A DNA stretch of 33,490 bases, taken from assembly GCA_016787485.1 (NCBI GenBank), contig JAEUUL010000017.1, forward strand, positions 1 through 33,490, in the 5' to 3' direction. The first letter of the stretch is position 1, and each line of letters opens with the position of its first letter. The position numbers and the translations under genes are program-made. Below, in pieces: positions 1 through 8,449 of the stretch. Source of the DNA: Bacteroidota bacterium (GTDB lineage Bacteria > Bacteroidota > Bacteroidia > NS11-12g > UBA955). The notes below the pieces were generated by a model. That model worked only from the letters and a program-made list of their open reading frames with translations. It was not told the DNA's origin and searched no databases.

Positions 1-109
1 AGGCTGCACTTGCACAGCGATGGGAACAACATTTAGTTGTTGTCTTCTGTGCAATGAATTTTTTGCCGCAGTGCTGACAGGTTTTTTCTACTTTAATCGT
101 ACTACTCAT
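1..109 (-). CDS. Zinc-ribbon / probable HTH excisionase-like protein, N-terminal fragment
   Basis: The reading frame starts at an ATG at 109-107 and runs off the left edge, leaving 36 complete codons. The visible N-terminus has a CxxC...CC..xC pattern (TCQHCGKKF, then KCCSHRCAS), a short treble-clef or zinc-ribbon. From memory, this N-terminus is typical of Bacteroidota proteins that continue into a MerR/excisionase-type helix-turn-helix and sit beside tyrosine integrases. The HTH part lies outside the window, so that half of the call is inference. The gene reads away from mnmE, with repeated GGCAACAAA-like boxes directly upstream, as expected for a recombination-directionality or control gene at an element end. 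It could instead be a chromosomal regulator. Confidence 0.6.
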   Translation of the reverse strand, partial: MSSTIKVEKTCQHCGKKFIAQKTTTKCCSHRCASAA

Positions 110-328
110 TTTGTTGCTCTTTGTGGCTAACTGTTGCAGGTTGTAGCAGTGTGTAGCACTATTTCACCTCTTACTGAATTTTTGTTGCCCGGAAACATGG
201 GCAACAAATCAGGGCAACAATTAGGCAACGAATATAAGTAAAAAAGTAGAGATTGGCAACAAATAAAAGAAAGAGAAAACCGTTAAAACCTATGAAAAAC
301 AGGTACTTAACAAACAAAGGAAAGATAA
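110..328. other. Probable attachment-site arm region between element gene and mnmE
   Basis: These 219 bp hold no gene. They are AT-rich and packed with GGCAACAAA-like boxes in both orientations (see the repeat entry). Two copies of a TGTAGCA box lie 10 bp apart (141-148 and 151-158). The stretch lies between the mnmE 3' end and the start of an excisionase-like gene. This resembles the arm-type binding sites that flank tyrosine-recombinase crossover sites. The integrase itself is not in the window, so the role is inferred from context. Confidence 0.5.
181..263. repeat. Cluster of GGCAACAAA iterons including a 10-bp inverted pair
   Basis: Plus-strand copies lie at 200-208 (exact), 213-221 (GGCAACAAT), 224-232 (GGCAACGAA) and 255-263 (exact). 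An inverted copy lies at 181-189, and another near-copy at 110-118 abuts the start codon of the leftmost gene. The pair 181-190 and 199-208 forms a perfect 10-bp inverted repeat with an 8-nt spacer. The spacings of 13, 11 and 31 bp suggest protein binding rather than a tandem satellite. Binding by the excisionase-like protein or an integrase is inference. Confidence 0.7.
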
Positions 329-346
329 TTACTTTCCGATACAGAA
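329..346 (-). other. mnmE 3'-end integration core (candidate att site)
   Basis: The last 18 nt of mnmE, read on the minus strand, are TTCTGTATCGGAAAGTAA, encoding FCIGK-stop. As I recall it, the 18-bp direct repeat used by the SGI1 family at the end of trmE/thdF is TTCTGTAT(T/C)GGTAAGTAA, so this stretch matches at all but one or two positions. The match is partly forced, because FCIGK is conserved for MnmE function. What makes it notable is the adjoining mobile-type gene and iteron array. The second att copy would lie outside the window to the left. Confidence 0.5.
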
Positions 347-1717
347 TTTACTAAATATGTTGTCCAAAAGGTCGTCAGTCGTTATTTCACCGGTAATGGC
401 GCCCAGTTGATGTAAGGCTTCGCGAATGTGAAACGCAAGCAAATCACCTCCGATTCCCTGATCCATTCCTGTAAGTACCTGAGCCAGAGAAGTTTCGCAT
501 TCCTGCAAAGACTGTGCATGGCGCACATTGGTAACAACCACTGTATCCCCGGCCGTATAACCCGATTCCACAGTATGGCTGAACAGCAAATCTTTCAAAA
601 CCCCGGTTGTCTCTTCCAGGGTAGCACTGACCCAAACCGGCAATGGCAAACCCAGTCCCCCGCAAGTCATTTCCAACTGGTCTCTGCGCTGATGGTCTGA
701 CAGTTTATCAAGCTTGTTCCCTACCGGCAGGATATTGGTGGCATGCTTGCGTAACAACAAAATATCCTCTGCCAAATCCTCCGGAGTTAGCACCACAGCA
801 TCGAAAATGTACAAGGTAACTGTGCTGCGTTGTACACTGTTCAGTGTCCTTTCTATTCCTGATTTTTCTATGGTATCCGTAGCTTCACGAATGCCGGCAG
901 TATCTACCAGCCGGTAGGTAATGCCTGCAATATGGAGTATATCCTCAATTGTGTCCCGGGTGGTACCGGCAATGTCACTCACTATAGCCCTTTCCTCATT
1001 CAAAAGACGGTTAAACAGAGTACTCTTACCTGCATTTGGCCGACCCGCCAACACCACTGTCACCCCATTCTTCAGCACATTTCCTGCACGGAATGAATCC
1101 CGCAATTGTTGCACACGGGTGAGAATTTGACTCACCAGCGACTTCAACTCACTTCGGGAGGCGAATTCCACATCTTCCTCTGAAAAGTCCAGTTCCAACT
1201 CTATAAGTGAGGCAAAATCAACCAGTTTTTGTCTCAGTAGTTTTATTTCAGCACTGTACCCTCCCCTGATCTGATCGAGTGCCGCCCTGAGTCCCGCATT
1301 GCTCTCTGCTGCAATTACATCGGCCACCGCCTCGGCCTGTGCCAAATCCAGTTTCCCATTTAAAAATGCCCTGAGGGTGAATTCTCCGGGGCCGGCTGGC
1401 CTTGCACCGGCATCGGTGAGTGCCATAAGCAGACGTTGTACAATCCATTCACTGCCATGAACGGAAATCTCTATGGTATCCTCTCCGGTATAGCTGTTGG
1501 GCCCGGCAAATACAGTGCACAAAGCCTGGTCAATATTCCCCCGGTTGTCCTGCAGCCAGCGCAAATGGGCTGTATGACTCTGCACTCCGGTCAGGGGCTT
1601 GGCCAGAATGCGGTCTGTAATGGCAAATGCATTCCTGCCGCTGATGCGCACCACTGCAATGGCTCCTGTTCCGGCCGGGGTAGCCCTGGCTACTATACAA
1701 TCGTCTGTGCGCACCAT
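329..1717 (-). CDS. mnmE: tRNA uridine-5-carboxymethylaminomethyl modification GTPase MnmE
   Basis: MnmE works with MnmG to modify U34 of certain tRNAs in the cytoplasm, using a potassium-dependent GTPase cycle and a folate one-carbon unit. At 462 residues it is full length. The N-terminal folate-binding domain begins with IVARATPAGTGAIAVVRISG. A GTPase domain follows, with G1 GRPNAGKS (about 225-232), TTRDT (about 252), DTAG (about 272) and NKLD (about 335). The C-terminus has the expected FCIGK with its conserved Cys. The ATG at 1717 is fixed by homology, because no other Met precedes the conserved N-terminal strand. A TAnnTTTG promoter box lies only 4 nt upstream. The gene follows a bidirectional terminator, so it is probably transcribed alone. 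Confidence 0.97.
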   Translation of the reverse strand: MVRTDDCIVARATPAGTGAIAVVRISGRNAFAITDRILAKPLTGVQSHTAHLRWLQDNRGNIDQALCTVFAGPNSYTGEDTIEISVHGSEWIVQRLLMALTDAGARPAGPGEFTLRAFLNGKLDLAQAEAVADVIAAESNAGLRAALDQIRGGYSAEIKLLRQKLVDFASLIELELDFSEEDVEFASRSELKSLVSQILTRVQQLRDSFRAGNVLKNGVTVVLAGRPNAGKSTLFNRLLNEERAIVSDIAGTTRDTIEDILHIAGITYRLVDTAGIREATDTIEKSGIERTLNSVQRSTVTLYIFDAVVLTPEDLAEDILLLRKHATNILPVGNKLDKLSDHQRRDQLEMTCGGLGLPLPVWVSATLEETTGVLKDLLFSHTVESGYTAGDTVVVTNVRHAQSLQECETSLAQVLTGMDQGIGGDLLAFHIREALHQLGAITGEITTDDLLDNIFSKFCIGK

Positions 1718-1721
1718 GCTG

Positions 1722-1729
1722 CAAATTTA
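1722..1729 (-). promoter_or_regulatory. Bacteroidota -7 box for mnmE (TAAATTTG)
   Basis: An exact TAnnTTTG lies 4 nt upstream of the mnmE ATG and just downstream of the preceding terminator. A TTTT at 1746-1749 is a poor -33 box, with a 16-nt spacer instead of 19-21. If the box is used, transcription would start at or next to the start codon, giving a leaderless or nearly leaderless mRNA. Confidence 0.4.
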
Positions 1730-1756
1730 GTGTACCGGCAGGGGTAAAAGCGGAAG

Positions 1757-1796
1757 CATAAAAAAAGCCCTCCTGCTCCGGAGGGCTTTTTTTATG
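1757..1796. terminator. Bidirectional rho-independent terminator
   Basis: A perfect 17-bp inverted repeat (arms 1757-1773 and 1780-1796) encloses a 6-nt loop. It has a GC-rich inner stem (GCCCTCC/GGAGGGC) and seven A or T residues on either side. It lies 14 nt past the stop of the minus-strand PKD gene and insulates mnmE from it. Confidence 0.93.
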
Positions 1797-1809
1797 ATAT
1801 GATGGCCTA

Positions 1810-4800
1810 TCAGTTGCCGCGTATCAGGTTTACTGAACCAGATACTGTCTTTTCCTTTTTACCCTTGAAGCGGTAAGTGAACTGGTAGAAGTATGTTCCT
1901 TCCGGACACTCAGGTCCGTTGTTATTCACTTTTCCGTTCCACTGGTACTTGGCATCTTCACTGTGGAAGACACGTTCACCCCAGCGGTTGAAAATCTTCA
2001 TATCATACAAGTCCTGACCTTGAATGGGCACACGGTATGTGTCATTCTTTCCGTCATCACCAGGTGTGAATACGTTGGCCAGGTAGATGAAGAGATCCAC
2101 GGTTACCGGCTTGCAAATGGTATCAGAACATCCTGTGGCATTGGTTGCAATCTGGCATACCCAATACACATTCGAACTGTCGTATGACCATTTCACGGTT
2201 TTGTCGTTGCTCTTCAGGTGCTCAATGAAATCCTTCTGCGGACCTACGGTGATGTCATTCCGGTGGCCAAAGCCCCAGCGGAAGGTTACACCGTTGATGT
2301 CAGTACGGGTGAATGAGAAATCGGGTTTGTTGCTTGAGTCGATATCGAATCCGGCAATTACACTGTCTACCAGGAAGCTGAGTTTCTTCATCAGTGTCGG
2401 GCACCATGGTCTTGGCTTGTTGGGATCGTAATCCACCAGGTGGGTCACCTCATAGGTACCATGCACATCAAATTTATGTCTGAAGGTATCTGAAGTGGTG
2501 GTGAAACTATCCACTGCACCTGTACTCAGGTTCTTAAATATCCATTTGTTCGATTTGAAAATGGTGTCACTGAAGTCAATGAACACGTTCTCATCTCCGG
2601 CACAAATGGCCACTTTCTCAATCTTACCACGCACACTGTCACGCGGCCAAACGGTTACGATAAAGGCAGCCTGACCACCTGCAGTATCAGGGAAGGTAGC
2701 AGGACAGAACCTGCGGATATTCGGAGGCACAATCAAGCTGTCGTATTGCTCCAGGAAGATGTAGTATTTACCGGCATCGGGGTAGGTATGCCACAGGTTC
2801 TTAATCGAAGTGTTTGCAATTTTACCATCTCCGAATCTCCAGAACCATGCAGCACTTGAGCTGGCAGAGTCTGTGAGGTTTGTAAACTGTATGCTGTCAC
2901 CAGCGCAAATGGTTACTTCAGTACCAGCCTTATCGGTGTATTCAAACTTAGGACGTGGTCCCGGAATTTTCACCCATTGGCTGATGGTATCCTGACAACC
3001 TTCTTTGGTACGCACACGATACTGAATATTGAACCATCCGTTGCGGCTGTACTTGTGACCGATACGGGCAGGCAATCCGCCTTCCTTGCTGGTTGCACGC
3101 TTGAATTCGTTGTTCTTGCCATCTCCCCAGTTGATGTACCATTCTGTGATAAAGTCACACTCGATGGGGGTAGGACCAGCACAATTCTTGCGGGCCCAGC
3201 TGCAGGGGTCAAACAGCATGGTGCTGTCGGTAAACTCAATGATGGAGTTACAACTCGGGGTATTCAGTCCCAGGCCGAATTTGGCATCCAGGCGGGTAAT
3301 GAACACCTTCTTCTCGATGGTATCCTTACAACCGGTACTGTCGCTGGCAGAGTTGCGGAAAATATACACACCACTGTCGTTCTTATAATAGAGTGCAGTC
3401 ATTCCACCACCACCGAGCTGTACCCAGGGGTTGGCAACAGTTCCTACACCATTTCCGCCGTAAGGCGCACCACCAAAGATGGTTTGGGGCTTGGTGATGT
3501 CATCATCCGCTTTGCTCCAGTCCCATTTGGTAAAACCTTCTACATTCTTTTGTCCGGCTTTTGCCTGACGGGCAGGATCTCTCCAGTAGTCGGTAGGATC
3601 CCAGGTTCCGAAGTTGATAGGATCCGGATGGAACATACGGTAATCCGGACGGGCCTGAAGGGTATTCGCCTGATCCTGACAAACGATGGAGTCGGGCAAT
3701 TCCAGCATCATAGCAAAACCAACAATTACAGGGTATGCAGCAAATTCGTCGCATTTGCCATTGCTGCTGGTCATGCTTATGCTCACCAGGTGATAGCCAG
3801 CCCATTTCGGGAAAAAGGTATAGCCTTTCAGCCATTTGTTACCCTGCTTAAAGCTGTCGATAGGACGAATGCTTGTATCGCGGGGGTGAATGATTTTGGT
3901 AAACTTGGGATCAGGGTTCAGATAGAACTTGATGAACCGTCCGAAACCATTGGTATCGATACAACCACGGGCACCACTGCTGGGGTTGCCAATGATACCC
4001 TTGTTATTCCAAATCATTTTGGCCAGGGTAACACCATCTACAGCAAAGGGATCAAATCCGCGTGCTTTGAGGCGTTCCTTAATATTATCCCACACAGCAG
4101 ATACATCTGCCGCGGTATCCCATTTGGATATAATCGCCGTTACCAGTGTATCCGGTTTCTTCGTGAGTTTGGTATTTCCGTCATTCCATATATCTGTGCA
4201 GGGCACCTGTACGGGATCTTCTCCACCACGGCTCACTACCCAATAGTTATATATCCTTGTGGGTGTACTATCTTTTATGCGCTGTCCGTAGAAGTAGTCT
4301 TCCTGAACAAACCTTCTCCAGCCGCGGCTGTAAGAGGGACTTGCGTTACCGGTAGCCAGTTCCCAACGCAGGGTTTTCAGGTCGCGGTTGCGGGTTTTGT
4401 TGGCACCGATGGGGCGAACAATGATTGAGTCACCGCGGCATACTTTGCGGTTAAGTACCGCATTGGGTTTGGGTCTTACTACTTCAAAGCTGGGGTCAAT
4501 CAGGGGGAAGCAGGCAAAGCGGCGGTACCACTGGGTATCGGCACACAGCGGACGGTTGCCGGTGGCTTTGTCCACACCATTGCCCACGATAATTCCTACT
4601 GTGATACAACCACTTGGATCGCACACCTCGCTGGCATTGTACTGCTTGGAGTATCTGCTGGGAGGATTACCCGCCAGCTGATAACCGGGGTACGGAGGTC
4701 CGGGAGGGCGGTTGCCGGGAGACAATCCACTCAGGGGAACAAACGCTTTGGGATCGCATGTTGAGTCAAAGTTGATGGCCACATGGCTGAAAGTACAACC

Positions 4801-7113
4801 CGGTTTCAGATCACTCAATATAAAGGTGATACCATAACTGGGGCTTTTACCACCCAGACACTCAATCGCATCTTTTACCAGACCGGATCCCACGCCACCT
4901 GCATTTGCATGCATCATAGCCAGTTGCTTGGTAGCCTCACTGGTACAATGCAATGGGTGGCAGGTATCTTCATGGAACAACTTCACATTGTTACACTGCG
5001 GAATTTTGGCGTAGTACAAATCGCGGAAACGCTGATAATTGATCATGTAATCGAAACCAGCGATACCAGGAGGGGTTCTCTTAAAGAAGCTTACGATTTT
5101 CGGGTTCTCACCTTTTTTCTGGCGGATGCGCAACAGCGGAACCGGCAGGGTATCAGGTTTCAGGTAAATGGTAAACAGGTAGCGGACAGTATCCGTTTTG
5201 CTTTTCAGTTTAACAATGTCATTGGGTTTCAGTGAAATGGTCTTTTTGCCTTTTTGCAATATATAAGGACCTTTTTCAGGGCCAACCCAGGCCGAGTCAC
5301 CCGCGTTAAGCTGAATGTCTACATAGTCGGTAATGAACCTTTCACCAGGACCGGTTACGATTTTTTCACGCAGGTAAAACTTCGTTTTAATCTTGGAATA
5401 TTTGGGATCAGCACCCGAAGCACTGTCTGCGCCATTTTTCGGGATGGTGATAAAGGTATCCTGAATCACATAGAAACTGTCTGAAGGCCACACATTGATT
5501 TTCTTACACAGACGATTGCTGTCAATGAAGATGGCATCTTCCATGGGTGCATTCTTAAACTTATCCAACAGCACCAGATCCCATGATTTATAGTAGTGGG
5601 TAGGCAGCGAATCGCGGCTGTACTGGCAGTTGGTATTTACGTTTTTGTTCTCCAGAATGTCTGTGGTACACTTTGGTGCATATTGGTCGCCAAAATCCCA
5701 CAAGCGGGTAGCGCATACACGCTGACGGAAGAATTTGTCTACAAATCCGGAGTATTTACCCTGAGGATCTTTGCCTTTGGGTTTTACCCAGGTTTGGGCA
5801 TTGTCAAACACATGACCCAGTGAACCATCTTTTTTATAGAAGGTACTGTCATCATTGGTGTAGTCCTTGTCGTTGTGATAGAACTTGGAGAAGTTCTTGA
5901 AGTGCACGGAATCCTGCACATCTTTAGGACACTGGAATACCTCAAATTCAGCCAGACGATTGAAGGGAATCTCAATGGTAGATGACGGACCCAGGATGAT
6001 TATGGTATCATAGCTGATACGGTTACCACAGATGGGGTGACTGTAGGTCAGCTTAATCTGGTAAGGGCCAAGGCCTGAGAAACTATGGGAAGGAGCCCAG
6101 GTTTTGTTGTCAAAGTTCTGGGGGCCTGTTGGTGGATCTCCGAAGTTCCAGAGGAACCCGGTGGCTCCGCTGGGGATTTCGTCCACGCGGAAGTCAATTT
6201 TCGGATCTGAGATACATGTAGAATCCTTATTTGCCAGAATATTGGCGTTGGACTTAAACACGGTTGCAGTTGCATCCAGACTGAATGAATCCTTACAACC
6301 GTCAATGGTTTCAATCACCATTTTGGCCTTATAGGTTCCCTGTCCCTTGTATGTATGGGTAATGTTTGGACCCCAGGTTGTTGAGGTGGTGCCATCTCCC
6401 CAGTACCAGATGATACTTTTCACCTGTGAACTTGATATGCGGCTTATATTTTTAATTACAGCAGTTACAGAGTCGCACTTCACCGGTTTGTTACTGGTAA
6501 ATGCGGCTCCGATTTTCTCACGCACTTTTACAGCACATTTTCCGGTATCGATGGCAGTACAACCGTTCTCGTCGGTGTACTCCACATACATGTCGAAGCA
6601 ACCACCGCGCTGGTCTTTTACCGAGAAGCAGAACACCTGCGGCATTCCGGGGTTCTTAAACTCGAACAACTGACCATCGCTGATTACATACTTGATGTTT
6701 GCGATCTTGGCACCGTTCGGGTTGGCTGAGCTGTCATCGAAGCAGAACAGGTTCTTTTCAAAACACTGCTCTTTGATGCTTTTCAGCCTCAGTCTGGGTT
6801 TCGGACTGGCCTTGATGGTGAGATCCAGGGTTGCGGTACATTTACTTCCATTGATGGTGGTAATGTAGCGCACCTTGTAATTTCCGGCCGCTTTGTACGG
6901 GTACTTGGGCAGGTAAGTACCAGTGGTTGTGTTGCCGTCACCAAAATCCCAGTCATGGGTGGTACCTACCGAGGCACCGGTGAACTGAATGGGGGAATTG
7001 ATACAGGGTGAACCGTCCCACTGTATGGTGCACTGGCTGTAAGCACTGCCTGAAAAAACAAGCAGAGCCAGCATGGCCAGCATTCCCTTTAATTGTTTAA
7101 TATACCCTTTCAT
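1810..7113 (-). CDS. Giant PKD-repeat surface protein with CHU_C / T9SS type B C-terminal domain
   Basis: This 1767-residue protein starts with a clear signal peptide (MKGYIKQL..., hydrophobic core, ending SAYSQ). The mature part carries multiple PKD-like Ig folds, recognised by W-x-FGD-type cores: WDFGDGN (about residue 54), IWYWGDG (about 237), LWNFGD (about 316), LWDFGD (about 472), YINWGDG (about 1328), FWRFGDG (about 1425) and a degenerate RWGFGH (about 1612). The middle (about 500-1280) has no motif I recognise and is rich in Cys, Lys and aromatics. The last 90 residues (VFTPGDDGKND..., FNRWGERVF..., CPEGTYFY) are a CHU_C/gliding-motility-associated sorting domain, implying export by Sec then T9SS and cell-surface display. 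SprB-like adhesins share this layout. It lies 271 bp downstream of the sigma/anti-sigma-like pair and ends at a strong terminator. Its ligand is unknown. Confidence 0.9.
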   Translation of the reverse strand: MKGYIKQLKGMLAMLALLVFSGSAYSQCTIQWDGSPCINSPIQFTGASVGTTHDWDFGDGNTTTGTYLPKYPYKAAGNYKVRYITTINGSKCTATLDLTIKASPKPRLRLKSIKEQCFEKNLFCFDDSSANPNGAKIANIKYVISDGQLFEFKNPGMPQVFCFSVKDQRGGCFDMYVEYTDENGCTAIDTGKCAVKVREKIGAAFTSNKPVKCDSVTAVIKNISRISSSQVKSIIWYWGDGTTSTTWGPNITHTYKGQGTYKAKMVIETIDGCKDSFSLDATATVFKSNANILANKDSTCISDPKIDFRVDEIPSGATGFLWNFGDPPTGPQNFDNKTWAPSHSFSGLGPYQIKLTYSHPICGNRISYDTIIILGPSSTIEIPFNRLAEFEVFQCPKDVQDSVHFKNFSKFYHNDKDYTNDDSTFYKKDGSLGHVFDNAQTWVKPKGKDPQGKYSGFVDKFFRQRVCATRLWDFGDQYAPKCTTDILENKNVNTNCQYSRDSLPTHYYKSWDLVLLDKFKNAPMEDAIFIDSNRLCKKINVWPSDSFYVIQDTFITIPKNGADSASGADPKYSKIKTKFYLREKIVTGPGERFITDYVDIQLNAGDSAWVGPEKGPYILQKGKKTISLKPNDIVKLKSKTDTVRYLFTIYLKPDTLPVPLLRIRQKKGENPKIVSFFKRTPPGIAGFDYMINYQRFRDLYYAKIPQCNNVKLFHEDTCHPLHCTSEATKQLAMMHANAGGVGSGLVKDAIECLGGKSPSYGITFILSDLKPGCTFSHVAINFDSTCDPKAFVPLSGLSPGNRPPGPPYPGYQLAGNPPSRYSKQYNASEVCDPSGCITVGIIVGNGVDKATGNRPLCADTQWYRRFACFPLIDPSFEVVRPKPNAVLNRKVCRGDSIIVRPIGANKTRNRDLKTLRWELATGNASPSYSRGWRRFVQEDYFYGQRIKDSTPTRIYNYWVVSRGGEDPVQVPCTDIWNDGNTKLTKKPDTLVTAIISKWDTAADVSAVWDNIKERLKARGFDPFAVDGVTLAKMIWNNKGIIGNPSSGARGCIDTNGFGRFIKFYLNPDPKFTKIIHPRDTSIRPIDSFKQGNKWLKGYTFFPKWAGYHLVSISMTSSNGKCDEFAAYPVIVGFAMMLELPDSIVCQDQANTLQARPDYRMFHPDPINFGTWDPTDYWRDPARQAKAGQKNVEGFTKWDWSKADDDITKPQTIFGGAPYGGNGVGTVANPWVQLGGGGMTALYYKNDSGVYIFRNSASDSTGCKDTIEKKVFITRLDAKFGLGLNTPSCNSIIEFTDSTMLFDPCSWARKNCAGPTPIECDFITEWYINWGDGKNNEFKRATSKEGGLPARIGHKYSRNGWFNIQYRVRTKEGCQDTISQWVKIPGPRPKFEYTDKAGTEVTICAGDSIQFTNLTDSASSSAAWFWRFGDGKIANTSIKNLWHTYPDAGKYYIFLEQYDSLIVPPNIRRFCPATFPDTAGGQAAFIVTVWPRDSVRGKIEKVAICAGDENVFIDFSDTIFKSNKWIFKNLSTGAVDSFTTTSDTFRHKFDVHGTYEVTHLVDYDPNKPRPWCPTLMKKLSFLVDSVIAGFDIDSSNKPDFSFTRTDINGVTFRWGFGHRNDITVGPQKDFIEHLKSNDKTVKWSYDSSNVYWVCQIATNATGCSDTICKPVTVDLFIYLANVFTPGDDGKNDTYRVPIQGQDLYDMKIFNRWGERVFHSEDAKYQWNGKVNNNGPECPEGTYFYQFTYRFKGKKEKTVSGSVNLIRGN

Positions 7114-7142
7114 ATGTGTGTTTTTCTGTTTTTAGCAAAGTT

Positions 7143-7150
7143 CAAAAATA
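7143..7150 (-). promoter_or_regulatory. Bacteroidota -7 box for the giant PKD gene (TATTTTTG)
   Basis: An exact TAnnTTTG lies 29 nt upstream of the ATG at 7113, and an A-rich leader follows. I find no good TTTG at 19-21 nt further upstream. That could mean an activated promoter or one read by an alternative sigma factor. Confidence 0.4.
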
Positions 7151-7242
7151 TTGTATTCAAGCCCAATTCCCGCGCGGAAAGGTTTCATTTTTTTCCATAC
7201 CTCTTCGGCAACTGCAATTCTGCTGCACGGCACCAAAGTCTT

Positions 7243-7280
7243 TTCAAAACATAACGCCTTGCTATTTAAAACGTTACGCC
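7243..7280. repeat. Two imperfect 16-bp direct repeats, 22 bp apart
   Basis: TTCAAAACATAACGCC (7243-7258) and TTTAAAACGTTACGCC (7265-7280) agree at 13 of 16 positions. Their starts are 22 bp apart, about two helical turns. They lie roughly 105-145 bp upstream of the predicted transcription start of the giant PKD gene, a reasonable position for an activator site. The function is not known. Confidence 0.45.
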
Positions 7281-7384
7281 TATTGATATCTGAGTGTTGC
7301 ATGCTCTTGTAAAAAGACGCCACAGCACTGTTTCGGGTTGTCTGATGTTCTGTATTTATTCTCACTGACCTCATCAATATACGT

Positions 7385-8446
7385 TTAACGGGTGAGAAGC
7401 AGGTTTCTGCGCAACAATACTGGCTCTGAGGCTCCGGCCAACTGGTAACGAAGCACTACGCGATACGTTCCTGCCGGACAATCTGTGCGGTTACAGGTAC
7501 CGTCCCAGTGCTCCTGTGGATTTGAACTCCGGAATACCTGGCGGTCCAGCGGGTCGAAAATGAGCAAATCGTAACTGCTTACAGGTGGTAAAGTGATGTA
7601 AAAATCATCGTTTTTGCCATCTCCGTTCGGTGTAAGATAATCCGGTACGAACACGTTCACCGCTTCGGTTTCTGCCTTCACTACCACCTTGTACACTGCG
7701 CTGTCTGCACAACCGTTGAACAATTGGGTAATGGCTTTTACCAGGTAGGTACCTTCATTTCCGGCCGGGTAGCTATGGGTAACCACGTATCCGTAATTTG
7801 GGTAACCATCGCCAAAATACCAGACAGGAACAGAAGTGGCATCTTTCGCGGTAAACTGGTAATCCGTTCCTGATAATTTTTCGGCCAGTATGCTCAGGCT
7901 GTGTTTGCATGGGTTTTTACCGGTATTTCCAACGTTACCGGGCTTGACAACTGGTTTCACTGCAGGCAGTGGTTGCTTGTCCGGTGAATGTGGGTCGGGT
8001 GTGTAGAGTCCGTTTTCCGGGTTGTTTTCAGGAACCTGTATCAGGGATTTTTCCGGGGTATTTGCACCAGGCCGGGTCGCATAAAACCCTGCAGTGGGTC
8101 TGGTTTCTGCATCAGCAGAGCTTGTTTTTGGTGAATCGGCCCCAGCCTGTCTCGCTGAGTGGACCGCATCAGACGGGGCTGGATTTACCTGTACAGATTG
8201 ATTTGTAACTGTAACTGTATCTCTGGTTTTGTCTGAAAGCAAATGATAGCTGAGCCATGCAGTACCGGCAACCGCCAAAGCACCTGCACTGCCCAGAAAC
8301 CACTTGCCGGCATACCATGCAGTTTTAACCACAGCGGCAGACTGGGAGGCAGCTATCCCTTCCCACACACCGGATGGTGGTGAAATACGGGCACCTGACA
8401 GCTCGTTGCGGAAGAGTTCGTCTATGGGGTTTGTATCCTGAGACAT
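7385..8446 (-). CDS. Putative membrane anti-sigma factor with PKD and CHU_C domains
   Basis: The N-terminus has no cleavable signal peptide. It has a short cytoplasmic stretch (about 1-48) with the pattern LFRNELSGARISPPSGVWEGI, which resembles the sigma-binding end of Bacteroidota membrane partners of ECF factors. A transmembrane helix follows (about 49-70, WFLGSAGALAVAGTAWL). Next come a Pro/Ser/Ala-rich linker (about 75-180), one PKD-like domain (WYFGDGYPN) and a C-terminal CHU_C domain (about 262-353; VPDYLTPNGDGKNDDF, DCPAGTYRVV). The gene starts 3 nt after the sigma factor stop codon, so the two are almost certainly co-translated. The topology places a T9SS-type sorting domain in the periplasm on an inner-membrane protein, which is odd for a secretion substrate. 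The alternative is an ordinary type B client with an unusual N-terminus. The anti-sigma role is inference. Confidence 0.65.
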   Translation of the reverse strand: MSQDTNPIDELFRNELSGARISPPSGVWEGIAASQSAAVVKTAWYAGKWFLGSAGALAVAGTAWLSYHLLSDKTRDTVTVTNQSVQVNPAPSDAVHSARQAGADSPKTSSADAETRPTAGFYATRPGANTPEKSLIQVPENNPENGLYTPDPHSPDKQPLPAVKPVVKPGNVGNTGKNPCKHSLSILAEKLSGTDYQFTAKDATSVPVWYFGDGYPNYGYVVTHSYPAGNEGTYLVKAITQLFNGCADSAVYKVVVKAETEAVNVFVPDYLTPNGDGKNDDFYITLPPVSSYDLLIFDPLDRQVFRSSNPQEHWDGTCNRTDCPAGTYRVVLRYQLAGASEPVLLRRNLLLTR

Positions 8447-8449
8447 GGT

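Larger units (their letters stand above)
7114..7384. other. Non-coding leader region between two PKD/CHU_C genes
   Basis: I see no credible gene in these 271 bp. An 81-codon frame on the minus strand (7377-7132) has no recognisable family, signal or ribosome binding site. The stretch holds a TAnnTTTG box near the large PKD gene and a pair of imperfect direct repeats at 7243-7258 and 7265-7280. A TTCC-CGCGC-GGAA inverted motif at 7167-7179 would fall near the -33 position. No clear terminator follows the upstream gene. Confidence 0.6.

Noticed and set aside
2977..4428. 483-codon plus-strand frame antisense to the giant PKD gene
   Set aside because: Low-complexity hydrophobic composition without domains. 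The minus strand carries clear PKD folds, a signal peptide and a sorting domain.
7132..7377. 81-codon minus-strand frame between the two CHU_C genes
   Set aside because: No family, signal or ribosome binding site, and it would cover the promoter region of the large PKD gene.
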